Positions 54,511 through 64,000 of a stretch of 64,000 bases of DNA are shown in pieces. The stretch covers positions 1,404,501-1,468,500 of the forward strand of contig JAJFZO010000896.1 of the NCBI GenBank assembly GCA_021397835.1, given 5' to 3'. The translations under genes and the position numbers were made by a program. The stretch comes from Moringa oleifera. Its lineage: Eukaryota; Streptophyta; Magnoliopsida; Brassicales; Moringaceae. Below the pieces are notes generated by a model, which saw only the letters and a list, made by a program, of their open reading frames with translations, did not search any database and had not been told where the DNA came from. The stretch's first letter is position 1. Each line of letters starts with the position of its first letter.

Positions 54511-55633
54511 TTGAACTTACTACTTGTCATGATTGCATTTAATAGTTGGAGAGGGTTCATCCGCGAAGGCCCTTCATTCGAGTTTTCCTCCTCCTCTTGG
54601 CTATCAAAGCGCTTCATTTCTCCTCTTGGCACTCTCTAGCCATGTGTGGTCCGCCACATATGAAGCATCCCGTCGGATTCTTCCCTTTATCTTGCAAAGA
54701 GGACTTTTTGATACCCACCATTGTCTTTCTTGCCACCATTAGGCTTCTTGCCATCCTTCTGGCTGTAGGCTTTTTGATTTTTCTTTCCACCATCATTTTT
54801 CTTTTTCAACCTTATGAATTGGGCGCACCAGCATACTTATAATCTACAAGCTTTTTCGCAACGGCAATTGCACTTGGCAATTCTCCCACGGCTTGCCTAC
54901 GTAACTCAGCCTGTGCTCAAGGCTGTAGTCCGGATAAGAAGTTAAACATCTTATCCTCCTCTGGCATATTTTTAATGCATAGCAATAAGGAGCTAAACTC
55001 TTTCACGTACTCTCGCACCGAACCTGAGTGCTTAAGCTTTTTGAGGGATTCTTTTGCAACTCAAAGTAGTGTTGCAAGGAAGGAATTGATCCTTTATTTC
55101 CTTTTTCAACATATCCCACGTTTCGATCTTTGGCTTCCCCGCACATCGTCGTCCTCCATTCGAGTTTGCCACTAGAACTTTGCATCTCCTTTCAAATACA
55201 TGCTAGTGATTGTCACCCACTCTTTCTCTCAGATGCAAGCAGCTTTGAAGTATTGCTTAATGTCCCATAGAAAGTTCTCGAGCTCTTTGGAGTTTTGACT
55301 ACCATTGAAGGACTTTGGGTGAGGGACTTTGATTTTGGATTAGCCACCCCCCCTGTGCCTTAAGAGGTTCATCACAACCCTCTTTAGCAACGTCAGCTCA
55401 TCTCTCAACTCTTTTTCCCCTTTTCTTATCGAATATGTCAAAGTTATGATATCTTCCATGACAGATGTGAAGCGTAAATCCACATCCCTTTGTATGTTAA
55501 CCAACACGATCTGGGCCACCCTCAGCTGCTCCGTATGTTGTTCGGTTTGAACAACAAGACTCGTAGCATCATCACTTTGAGTTGTAACCACGAAATCCTC
55601 CGATCAGGTTAGTTTTTCCCTTATCTCATTCAT
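54511..55633 (-). pseudogene. gag (copy H), broken
   Basis: The ATG at 55633; codon 10 is TGA (55604-55606). The coiled part is in 55340-55591. The capsid region at 54920-55190 is broken by small losses. 54614-54796 is the zinc knuckle frame (CFICGGPHMARECQ) preceded by a linker with an 18-20 bp loss (KKSSLQDKGK) relative to copy A. Confidence 0.8.
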
Positions 55634-55663
55634 CGCGACCAACCAAAGTTGCCAACACAACCA

Positions 55664-55676
55664 GGCTCTAATACCA
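55664..55676 (-). other. Primer-binding site (copy H)
   Basis: The minus strand reads TGGTATTAGAGCC, one transition from the perfect site. Confidence 0.8.
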
Positions 55677-55679
55677 AAT

Positions 55680-55789
55680 TGTCACACAGTTAAGCTCTAG
55701 GCTCAAATTTTCACCGAGTGATGACACGAGTGGCACCCAACTCGTTAGCTAGTTTGCTATGAATGCCCTCAATCTCAAGTGAGCTTTAG
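55680..55789 (-). repeat. LTR fragment (copy H), U5 end only
   Basis: Ends GTGTGACA at 55680 and matches 110 bp of the other LTRs up to CTCAAGTGAGCTT, where it is joined to integrase sequence. Confidence 0.8.
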
Positions 55790-56450
55790 TTTGGTGAACC
55801 GTGAGTCTCTATTATTGATTATGTCCTCTAGCAACCCAAAATACTTCACCACATTTCTCATGATTAGTTCAGCTGCAATCTTTGCTCGACAAACTTATGG
55901 TGAAGCAATGAAAATAGCATATTTAGAAAAACGATCAATCACCGCAATGATAGATTTCATACCTTTCACTTTCGAAAAACCATCAATGAAGTCCATGGAT
56001 ATCGATTGCCATGGCTCCTTTGGAATGGGCAGGAGTTACAACAATCTCGCCTCTTTCTTTCTTTCGATCTTATCTTGTTGGCACACACACATAAGACTTA
56101 ACGTCTTCTTTAATCTTTAGCCAAAAATATGACGTTTTCAGCAAAGCTATCATTCTTCCCACTCTTAGGTGACCAGCCCATTGAGGCTCATGGGCTTCCT
56201 TAATTAACTCTCGCCTCAAGCCACTGTCGCTTGGCACAAATAGTCTACTGCCCTTGGCATACAATAGCTCATCTTCTAGCCAATACTTTCGCACTAAGCC
56301 CTCTGAAACTTGTTGCTTAAGCTTCACATAGCTCGAGTCTAAGTGAGATTGTTTTTTGACTCGATCACAAAACGTTACTTGCTCCGAAGATAACGCTGCA
56401 ACATAGGCTTCAACTTCTTTTTTGCTTAAAGCATCCGCTACTTGATTCTA
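55790..56450 (-). pseudogene. Integrase, N-terminal half (fragment I)
   Basis: 56070-56327 reads MKLKQQVSEGLVRKYWLEDE and HLRVGRMIALLKTSYFWLKI, ending YVCVPTR, with the same Cys-pair deletion as its mate at 50755-51295. SMDFIDGFSKVKGM with the first catalytic Asp follows (about 55970-56010). It ends in DRDSRF... at the arm edge. Confidence 0.82.
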
Positions 56451-56890
56451 CCTATCAGGTTTATGTAGCCACATAAAATCAAAATCAGTAAGGAATTCTT
56501 GCCAACGTGCTTGCTTGGGAGTCAACTTCTTCTGGTCTTGAAGTAAGTGTTTGCTACGTTGTTCGCCATCACTGTAAACTTCGTACCAATCAAGTAATGT
56601 CTCCACACATTCAAGCAATGCACCACTGCGGCCATCTATTTCTTATGAACCGAATACCTTTGCTCTACATCCTTTAACCCTTAACTCTCAAAAACACCAA
56701 GACCCCTACAATGGCCCTATTCGAAGCATCAGTTTGTATTTTAAAAGGTTTCTCGAAATCTGGCAAGGTCAAAATGGGCTTTGAAGATATTGGTGTCTTT
56801 AGACAAACATTCATCCAATACCAAACTTGCTCCTTCTTGAGCAGATTCGTCAAATGATTCATTTTCTTTGAGTACCTTTTGATGAATATT
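56451..56890 (-). pseudogene. RNase H domain (fragment I)
   Basis: 56674-57048 ends with [20 protein letters not shown], keeping the first catalytic Asp, then VFLRVKG. The same 30-base loss after GVLVF is seen in the left arm (about 50397). The remainder 56451-56650 is in broken frames (DVWRHYLIGTKFTVM). Confidence 0.8.
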
Positions 56891-57560
56891 CGATAGTCGT
56901 TGGCCAACCCAAGGACTGATCGCAATTCAGAGATCTTCCTTAGCGTAGGCCAATCTACAATGGCATTCACCTTTCGTTCATCCATTCTGATTCGGCCCTT
57001 GCTGACCCAAGCCTCAAGAAATGCACTTCTTGGCAGCAAAATTCGCACTTCTCTTTTTTCACATAGAGCTTGTACTCTCTTACTTAGAAAAGACAGCTAT
57101 TAAGTGATTCACATGCTCAGCTAATGATTCACCATACATCACAATGTCATCCAAATAGACAATCACAAATTCTTCCAAAAATTCATATAGCACATCGTTT
57201 ATCGGATTGCAAAATGTGGTAAGAGCATTAGTTAAGCCAAAAGGCATCACAAGAAATTCATAGGACCCGTACCTGGTCATAAATGTTGTCTATGGCTCAT
57301 CCCCCCCCCCCCCTTGATCCTTACTTGCCAATACCCAGATCGCAATTCCAACTTTGTGAAGTAGGACGCTTTAGACAACTGATTGAACAAGTCAGCCACA
57401 TTCGGGACAGGGCACTTATTCTTCACTATTACCTTGTTTAGTGCTCGGTAGTCCACATACATGCTCAAGGATCCATCTTGTTTCTTTTGAAATAATACTT
57501 GTGCACCATATGGAGCTTTTGAAGGTTGAATGAGACCCGCTTGCAACTGCTCATCGAGTT
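56891..57560 (-). pseudogene. Reverse transcriptase (fragment I)
   Basis: 57277-57546 has [33 protein letters not shown] and ELRSGYWQVRIKGGGGM. The Gly run comes from a run of 13 C at 57301-57313 that also shifts the frame. 57080-57280 has YGSYEFLVMPFGLTNALTTF and the catalytic YLDD (VIVYLDDIVMY). Confidence 0.83.
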
Positions 57561-58272
57561 ACTTCCTCAACTTAATTTTGTGATCAATTACCCTCCTCAG
57601 TGGCAATTCTTTCGATAATTCAGGGGGCATGGTGTCTGAGAACTCTTATAAAATTTCCATCACCATATCGGGTACTTCGACTCGTTGATCAGGCTTGATC
57701 TCAATTACAGCAACCATATATGCTTAATCACCTCGTTTTATCCCACTCTTGAATTGCTTGGCAGATTATAATTCAATTTTTTTTTCTTTTGCTTGTTGAC
57801 CATTCTCCATGGTAGCAACAAAGCATGAGTTTCTCTCATCACCTATAAGCATCCCTCGAAGGTGAGGAATCACTAACACCTTGGCCAAGGCCAAAAACTC
57901 GATTCTTTGTATCAAGTTGAAATCATCAAGGGGTGCCATGTTTAGGTTGCATTGCCCTAACCATTTATCCACCTTCAAGTTGCACACCACCAAGCCTAAG
58001 ATAAGCTTTGCCTCCGAATTCATTGCCTTTAACTTGGTGTAGTTTTTTACAATAGTCAGACCCAACAAACCAGCCACACGTTGTGCCACAAAGTTTTTGG
58101 TAGCACCCGTGTCCACCACAGCTTGCACAGCTTTCCCATTGACTTGCACCATCACGTACATCAAGCCTTTGTATTGAACTTGACTACTCGTCGTGATTGC
58201 ATTCAATAGTTGGAAAGGGTTCACCCGCGAAAACCCTTCATTCGAGTTTTCATCCTCTTCTTGCACTATCAA
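57561..58272 (-). pseudogene. Protease (fragment I), 168-codon open stretch
   Basis: 57766-58272. Active site Asp-Thr-Gly-Ala is kept (QAVVDTGATKNFVAQRVAGL). WLGQCNLNMAPLDDFNLI and RIEFLALAKVLVIPHLRG follow, and the frame stops at KEKKIEL with TAA, as in the left arm at 49321 (shared stop). Continues in broken frames to the shortened RT connector near 57570. Confidence 0.83.
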
Positions 58273-59228
58273 AGCACTGAATTTCTCCTACTTTGGGCAC
58301 TTTCTAACCATATGTGGTCCGCCACATATGAAACATCCCATAGGATTCTTCCTTTTGTCTTACGAATAGGACTTATCGCTACCCTTTCGATTCCCACCAT
58401 TGTCTTTCTTGCCACCATTAGGCTTCTTACCATCCTTCTAGACAGAGGTCTTCTGATTTTTCTTTCCACCATCATTTTTCTTTTTCTTACCTTGTGAATT
58501 GGACGTACCAACATACTTGTAATCTATAAGCTTCTCCGCAATGGCAATTGCACTTGATAAGTCTCCCATGGCTTGCCTACGTAACTCAACCTGCGCCTAA
58601 GGTTGTAGTCCGGATAGGAAGTTAAACATCTTATCCTCTTCCGACATATTTTTGATGTCTAGCAACAAAGAGCTAAAGTCCTTCACGTACTCTTGCGTCA
58701 AACTTGAGAGCTTAATCTTTTTTAGGGATTCCCTTGGAACCCAAGTAGTATTGCAAGGAAGGAAGAGATTCTTCAATTTCTTTTTCAACAGATCCCACAT
58801 TTCGATCCTTGGCCTCCCCGCATTAGCGTCGTCCTCCATTTGAAGTACTGCTTAATGTCCCATAGAAAGTTCGCGGGCTCGTTGGAGTTTCGCTTACCAT
58901 AGAAGAACTTTAGGTTGGGGACTTTAATTTAGGATGAGCAACCTTCCCCATGCCTTAAGAGGTTCAGCACAGCCCTCTTTAGCAACATGAGCTCATCTCT
59001 CAACTTTGTTTCGCCTTCCTTTACCGAATCTGACAAAGTTACGATATCTTCCATGATAGATGCGAAGCAGACATCCACGTCCCTTCGTATTTCAACCAAC
59101 ACGTTCTGGGCCACCCTCAACTGCTCCTTATACTGTTTGGTTTGAACAGCAAGACTCGTAGAATCATCACTTTGAGGAGCACCCATAAAATCCTCCAATC
59201 AGGCTAGCCTTTCCTTTATCTCATTCAT
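58273..59228 (-). pseudogene. gag (fragment I), broken
   Basis: The ATG at 59228; codon 10 is TGA (59199-59201). 58929-59198 is the coiled N-terminal half, intact here through KLRDELMLLKRAVLNLLRHG. A deletion at about 58846 joins YFK directly to MEDDANAGR. The capsid core is 58597-58839 (LLKKKLKNLFLPCNTTWVPR, LLLDIKNMSEEDKMFNFLSG). The zinc knuckle CFICGGPHMVRKC (last part changed) is at about 58305-58345. Confidence 0.82.
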
Positions 59229-59258
59229 CGCGACCAACCAAAGTTGTGAACATAACTA

Positions 59259-59271
59259 GGCTCTCATACCA
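59259..59271 (-). other. Primer-binding site with one change (fragment I)
   Basis: The minus strand reads TGGTATGAGAGCC, the same C-to-G change as 47841-47853. Confidence 0.85.
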
Positions 59272-59274
59272 AAT

Positions 59275-59968
59275 TATCACATGGTTGAGCTCTAGGCTCG
59301 AATTTTCACTAAGTGATGGCACGAGTGACACCCAACTTGTCAGCCAATCTGCTATGAGTACCCTCAAGCTCTAGATTAGAAACCCACACACACGCACACA
59401 AGAGAGAGTTAAAGAGAGACAAGTGTTTATGGGAACCAATCCAAACCTATTTTGTTTATAAATAAGGATATACACTCTAAACGCAGCAGGACATCACATC
59501 CTTTGATGACTCTGCCTATGGGTTAATAAAGCCTAAAAAACTTGGCAGTTGACACCCCTAACCGCTCTAGGGCAATAGGATTTCATCCCCCCAAAAACCA
59601 GCCAAGCTTGCAGCTTTGACTTCAGCCCTTAGCGACAATTGCATGGGCTAAGCCAACCAAGCACACCTTGGGTGCCTCGTGCTCATTCGCGCGCTCGATA
59701 AGCTAGCAACGCAAGCCCATGTCATGTTTTGCTCACCCACTTATCAAGTGCCTTGCACCATATCCAATCCCCACGAGCCATCTCTTATGACCCACGTGTC
59801 AAGGACTCGCCCGACACCCATGACGAGTGGGCTACTCTCATGAGTAGCCCCGAGGATGTGTCAATACCCGCTTATGATGCTTCCTACAGTATCAGTTGGG
59901 CTGAGGCCTTGATGAGCATTCCGTGACTTCACTGTGCCACCATGCCACTCATAGGTAAAAGGCTTATG
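59275..59968 (-). repeat. LTR between fragments I and J (694 bp)
   Basis: On the minus strand it starts CATAAGCCTT and ends ATGTGATA. It has a pol end on its high side and gag on its low side. It is mirror mate of 47118-47837 and lacks about 26 bp relative to it, including part of the TAACC(A/G) repeat run. Confidence 0.86.
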
Positions 59969-61310
59969 AACCACCCCCGTCATAAGAGTGCGACGTCCTT
60001 GTCGCGACACCTTCTAGATAAGTTTTGATCTTATCTTCAAACTTCCACAAGGTCACTTCCTTTTCCCAAGTAGCATCGGCTGCTTCTTCATCGTGCCTCA
60101 TACCAAGTATTCTGTTCGTCTATTTCTCTTACTCGCCCCAAGCATTCTATGATCAAGGATCTCTGCAAAGTCTTTGTCAAAGTGCTTTCGAACCATTGAG
60201 GGAGCTCTTTTTGCTTTCACCCGATTTGCGTTAGCATCTTCATGATATTTTTTAAGAAAACTAACATGAAATGTTAAATGTACCTTAAATCATTCGGGCA
60301 GCCAAAATCTATAAGCCACGTGACCTACCTTCTTGACAATTTCGAACTTACCATCATACTTTTGTACGAGTCCTTTGTGATATCTTTTATCGATAACTTT
60401 TTCCAGATTTGTGGGGTAAGCTTCAGCATCACTTTATCCCCCACGTTGAACTCCAAGTCCCTTCTTTTTTCATCAGCATGCTTCTTCATTAGTTTGGCTG
60501 CCTTAGCCAAACTATCATAGGCCTGCTCCACCAGCTCCGTTTTATCCTGAAGAAACTGATAAGCTGCTAAACAAGGCCCTTGCGATTTTTGTTTCGCAAT
60601 CTCATACGAAGTAAGGGGCTACATGCCAAAAACTATCTCCACTGGGCTCATACCTGTAGTAGAGGAACGATGGACATTGTAGCAGAACTGAGCAATGCCC
60701 AACAAGTCCAACCAATTTCTTTAGCTGGCAGTGACAAAGTGCCTCAGATATTCCTCTAATAATTGGTTCACTTGCTCGGTTTGGTCATCTGTTTGGGGAT
60801 GATTAGCAGTAAAAAACTTCAATTTTGACCATATTATGTTGAAAAGAGTAGTTCAAAACTGAACCGTGAATCGCGAGTCTCTATCACTAATTATGTTCTC
60901 TGGCAACCCAAAATACTTTACTACATTTCTCATGATTAGTTTAGCTGTAATCTCTGCTGGACAAGCTTGTGGTGCAGCAATAAAAATAGCATACTTAAAA
61001 AAACGATCAACCACCATGAGGATTAATTTCATACCTTTCACTTTCGAAAAACCAACAAGAAAGTCCATGGGGATGGATTGCCATGGCTTCTCTGGAATGG
61101 ACAGGGGCTGCAATAATCCCGCCTCTTTTTTTCTTTGGATGTTATCTTGTTGGCACAAAAAATAAGTCTTGACATAGAACTCAACGTCTTCTTCCATCTT
61201 TGGCCAAAAATATGACTTTTCCAGCAAAACCATCATTCTTCCCACTCTTAGGTGACCAGCCAATTGAGGGTCATGGGTTTCCTGAAACAACTCTCGCCTC
61301 AACTCTCCCT
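59969..61310 (-). pseudogene. Integrase with chromodomain (fragment J)
   Basis: 60853-61302 (149 codons) holds the zinc domain (HLRVGRMMVLLEKSYFWPKM and YFLCQQDNIQRKKE), the first catalytic Asp (IPMDFLVGFSKVKGM) and the second (NIISDRDSRF). The barrel segment is 60325-60531 (LEFNVGDKVMLKLTPQIWKK). The chromodomain is readable but broken in 59990-60150 (ILDHRMLGASK, AAD(A)TWEKEVTLWKFEDKIK). Mate of 45781-47117. Confidence 0.86.
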
Positions 61311-61360
61311 TATCTCATTCATCGCGACGTGGATGTCGCACTCTTTTAGTGGGGGTGGTT
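61295..61360. other. Composite junction, mirror copy
   Basis: Reads in reverse the same series as 45725-45790: integrase, six gag codons, TCGCGA (61323-61328), pol tail, polypurine tract, LTR start. A few substitutions only. Confidence 0.85.
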
Positions 61361-62142
61361 AGTAAGCCCCTGACCTATGAGTGGCGTGGTGGTATGATGA
61401 AAACACAGAATGCTCATCAGGGCCCAGCCCAAGTAATGCCATGGGAAGCATCACAAGCGGGTGTTGACACATTCTTGGAGTTGCTCACGGGAGTAGCCTA
61501 CTCGCCACGGGTGTCGAGCAAGTCCTTGTCACCTAGGTCATAAGAGATGGCTCGTGGGCATCGGACATGGTGCAAGGCACTTAGTAAGCGGGTGAGCAGA
61601 ACACTCGTAGAAAATGGACATGGGCTCGCGTTGGCTCCTCATCAGGCGTGTGAATGAGCACGAGACACCCAAGGTGTGCTTGGTTGGCTTATCCCATGTA
61701 GTTGGTAGTGGTTTACAATAGTTTGCAGCAGTTGATAGCGATTACCAGTGGTTACCGCAAGTTACAAGCACTTGCGAAGGAGTGGGACACTTGTCGTTAA
61801 AGGTCAAACTCAAAGCTGTATGCTTGGTTGGTTTTGTGGGGATGAAATCCTTTTGCCCTATAACAATTGGGGGTGTCAACTGCCAAGTCTTATAGGCTAA
61901 ATAAACCCACAAGCAGAGTCATCAAAGGGTGTGATGTCCTGCTGCATTTAGAGTGTATATCCTCATTCATAAATGAAAAAGGTTGGGATTGGTTCCCGCT
62001 CTCTCTTATGTGCGTGTGTGTAGGTTTTTAATTTAAAGCTCACTTGAGATTGATGGCATTCGTAGCGGATTGGCTGACGAGTTGGGTGTCACTCGTTCCA
62101 TCAATTGGTGAAAATTCAAACCTAAAGCTCAGCCGTGTGACA
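61361..62142 (+). repeat. 5' LTR of fragment K, complete (782 bp)
   Basis: Starts AGTAAGCCCC and ends GTGTGACA. Mate of 44942-45724. The TAACC/GGTTA-type repeat run is at about 61720-61770. The GAGTAG at about 61500 breaks the antisense frame that is open in the other LTRs. Confidence 0.9.
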
Positions 62143-62145
62143 ATT

Positions 62146-62158
62146 TGGTATCAGAGCC
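62146..62158 (+). other. Primer-binding site, perfect tRNA-iMet type (fragment K)
   Basis: TGGTATCAGAGCC, three bases after the LTR. Confidence 0.9.
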
Positions 62159-62187
62159 TATTGTGTTAGCAACTTTGATTGGTCGTG

Positions 62188-63237
62188 ATGAATGAGATAA
62201 GGGAAAGGCTAACCCGATTGGAGGATTTCATTGGTTCTCCTGAAAGTAATGATGCTACAAGTCCTCCTGTTCAAATCAAACAGCATACGAAGCAGCTGAG
62301 GGTGGCCCAGAACGTGCTGGTTGAAATAGAAGGGACGTGGATGTCTGCTTTGCATCTGTCATGGAAGATATCGTAACTTTGATAAATTCGATAAGGTAAA
62401 GGGAAAAAGAGTTGAAAAATGAGGTCACGTTGCTAAAGAGGGTTGTGATCAACCTCTTAAGGCACAGGTGGCTCATCCAAAATCAAAGTTTTTGACCCAA
62501 AGTCCTTCGATGGTAGTCGAAACTAGAAAGAGCTCAAGAACTTTCTATGGGACATTAAGCAGTACTTCAAAGTTACTCGCATCCCAGAGAAAGAGTGGAT
62601 AACAATCATCGACATGTATTTGCAAGGAGATGCAAAGCTCTGGTGGCAAACTTGAATGGAGGACGACACTAGTGCAGGGAGGCCAAGGATTGAAATGTGG
62701 GATGTGTTGAAAAAAGAATTGAAGGATTAATTCCTTCCCTGCAATAGTACTTAGGTTGCAAGGGAATCTCTCAAAAAGCTTAACTACTCAAGTTCGGTGC
62801 GAGAGTAGGTGAAGGAGTTTAGCTCTTTGTTGCTAGACATCAAAAATATATCAGAGGAGGATAAGATGTTTAACTTCTTTTTCGGACTATAACCTTAAGC
62901 GCAGGCTAACTTACGTAGGCAATCCGTGGGAGACTTGTTGAGTGCAATTCCCACTGCGGAGAAACTAGTAGATTACAACTATGCTGGTGTGTCCAATTCA
63001 AAAGGTGAGAAATAGAAAAATGATGGTGGAAAGAAAAATCAGAAAGCCTTTGGCTAAAGGATGACAAGAAGCCTAATGGTGGCAAGAAAGACAATAGTAG
63101 GAATCGAAAAGGTAGCGGCAAGTCCTTTTTGCAAGAGAAAGGGAAGAATCCTACGAGATGCTTCATATGTTGCGGACCACACATGGCTAAAGAGTATCCA
63201 AAGCGGGAAAAATTAAGCGCTTTGATAGCGCAGGAGA
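62188..63237 (+). pseudogene. gag (fragment K), broken
   Basis: The ATG at 62188 (frame open back to 62179) reads MNEIRERLTRLEDFIGSPES; codon 10 is CGA. A one-base change near 62330 shifts the frame after VLVEIEGTW. The capsid core 62640-62890 is broken by TAA/TAG codons. The zinc knuckle CFICCGPHMAKEY (Gly to Cys inside, last Cys to Tyr) is at about 63161-63199; copy E shares the Tyr. Confidence 0.8.
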
Positions 63238-63912
63238 ATGAGGAAAACTCGAATGAAGGGGTCTTCGTGGGTGAATAGTCTCCAACTATTGAATGCAATC
63301 ATAACGGGTAGTCAAGTTCAATACAGATGCTTGATGTACGTGATGGTGCAAGTCAATGGGAAAGCTGTGCAAGCTATGGTAGACACGGGTGCTACCAATA
63401 ACTTTGTGGCACGACGTGTGGCTAGTTCGTTGGGCCTGACTATTGTGAAAAACTCCACCAAGTTAAAGGCAGTGAACTCGGAGGCAAAGCTCATTTTAGG
63501 CTTGACGGTGTGCAACTTGAAGGTGGATAAATGGTCAGGGCAGTGCAACCTAACCGTGGTAGCCCTCAATGATTTCGACTTGGTACTAGGGATTGAGTTT
63601 TTGGCCTTGGCTAAGCTGACGATGATTCCACACCTTCACGGGATGCTTATAGGTGATGAGGGAAACTCATGCTTTGTTGCTACCATGGAGAATGGTCAAC
63701 AAGCAAAATACAAAGAAATTGAATCACAATCTGCCAAGCAATTCAAAAGTGGGATAAAACAAGATGATCAAGCATATGTGGCTGCTTTGATTGAGATCAA
63801 ACCTGATCAGTGGGTCGAAGTACCCGACATGGTGATGGAACTTTTAGAAGAGTTCTTAGACACCATGCCCTTTGAATTACCAAAAGAATTGCTAGCCGAA
63901 AAGGACAATTGA
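63238..63912 (+). pseudogene. Protease (fragment K), 224-codon open stretch
   Basis: Asp-Thr-Gly-Ala is kept (QAMVDTGATNNFVARRVASS), followed by KLKAVNSEAKLILG, WSGQCNLTVVALNDFDLV and GIEFLALAKLTMIPHLHG. It stops at LLAEKDN. After the stop a deletion of about 100 bp relative to copy E removes the RT connector, so [20 protein letters not shown] follows at once, up to the window end. Confidence 0.85.
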
Positions 63913-64000
63913 GTTAAGGAAGCAACTCGATGAGTTGTTGCAAGTGGGTCTCATTCAACAATCAAAAGCTCCATATGACGCACCGATATTGTTTCAAAAG

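Larger units (their letters stand above)
51832..55789 (-). mobile_element. Ty3/gypsy chromovirus fragment, copy H (between the inverted arms)
   Basis: On the minus strand: LTR fragment 55789-55680, primer site, gag, protease, RT, RNase H and most of integrase. The chromodomain and 3' LTR are lost at the foldback. It resembles copy A closely in gag and LTR. It is the only part of the block outside the mirror arms apart from 51296-51831. Confidence 0.85.
55790..64000. repeat. Right arm of the 8.2-kb inverted duplication
   Basis: Reverse-order counterpart of 43085-51295. The inner edge is sharp: LTR sequence stops and integrase starts within a few bases at 55789-55792. Each arm has private small deletions, for example about 115 bp of gag lost at 58846 here and a loss at 48090 in the left arm, so the duplication is not recent. 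Confidence 0.8.
62143..64000 (+). mobile_element. Ty3/gypsy chromovirus, 5' part of fragment K (runs off the window)
   Basis: Primer site, gag, protease and the first codons of RT on +. It continues past 64000, so its pol and 3' LTR may be just outside. Mirror mate of the 5' half of copy E. Confidence 0.88.

Noticed and set aside
1..64000. tRNA, rRNA, CRISPR array, integrated DNA virus
   Set aside because: No tRNA-like A/B boxes with cloverleaf, no rRNA words, no regular spacer array. All RT-bearing units have retrotransposon gag/pol order and no envelope or movement protein was seen.

Overview
The window is plant nuclear DNA, most likely from a flowering plant and probably a eudicot. This rests on the AT-rich sequence, multi-exon GT-AG gene structure, plant retrotransposon lineages and a plant-type CACTA transposon. 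I see one intact host gene. Nearly everything else is decayed, nested or rearranged transposable-element sequence.

Layout. (1) 1-4777: two broken copies of a chromodomain-bearing Ty3/gypsy family (chromovirus, tRNA-iMet primer site) facing away from each other, copy A (-) and copy B (+). (2) About 4870-5186: a probable Ty1/copia pol tail with polypurine tract and LTR start, then about 2.5 kb with nothing recognisable. (3) About 8290-21911: a long decayed Tat/Ogre-lineage Ty3/gypsy element. It has an extra upstream DUF7745-like ORF, gag, protease, G-patch linker, RT, RNase H, a second archaeal-type RNase H, integrase, a repeat-rich 3' UTR and a 2.34-kb 3' LTR. (4) About 22200-31760: a decayed CACTA (En/Spm) transposon with TNP2 transposase, second ORF and Ulp1/C48-like protease remnant. 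Its subterminal repeats are split by a folded-back gypsy fragment at 29012-31512. (5) About 32300-38093: the host gene for ribonuclease H2 subunit B, on +, with ten coding exons and 278 codons before the stop. All splice junctions follow GT-AG, and there is a promoter with two E2F-like sites and a TATA box. (6) 38100-39720: AT-rich DNA with two sets of direct duplications. (7) 39718-64000: a block of the same chromovirus family. It contains one nearly complete minus-strand element (39718-45724, copy E) followed by fragments in alternating orientation.

The main structural finding is that 43085-51295 and 55790-64000 are mirror-image copies. Matching features sum to about 107,085 throughout. The arms share two otherwise odd features: a composite LTR/pol-tail/gag/integrase junction, and a changed primer-binding site. 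This suggests an inverted duplication of an already rearranged block, not independent insertions. Between the arms, at 51810-51849, the plus-strand integrase meets a minus-strand integrase in a perfect 18-bp foldback with a 4-nt loop.

Function. The RNase H2B gene is the only locus I expect to be expressed as host protein; RNase H2 removes ribonucleotides and R-loop RNA during replication and repair. The transposon ORFs are broken by stops, frameshifts and substitutions of catalytic residues. Several stops fit CpG deamination, expected for methylated heterochromatin. I found no tRNA, rRNA, CRISPR or bacterial-style operon. All family assignments are from reading translations, without database searches.
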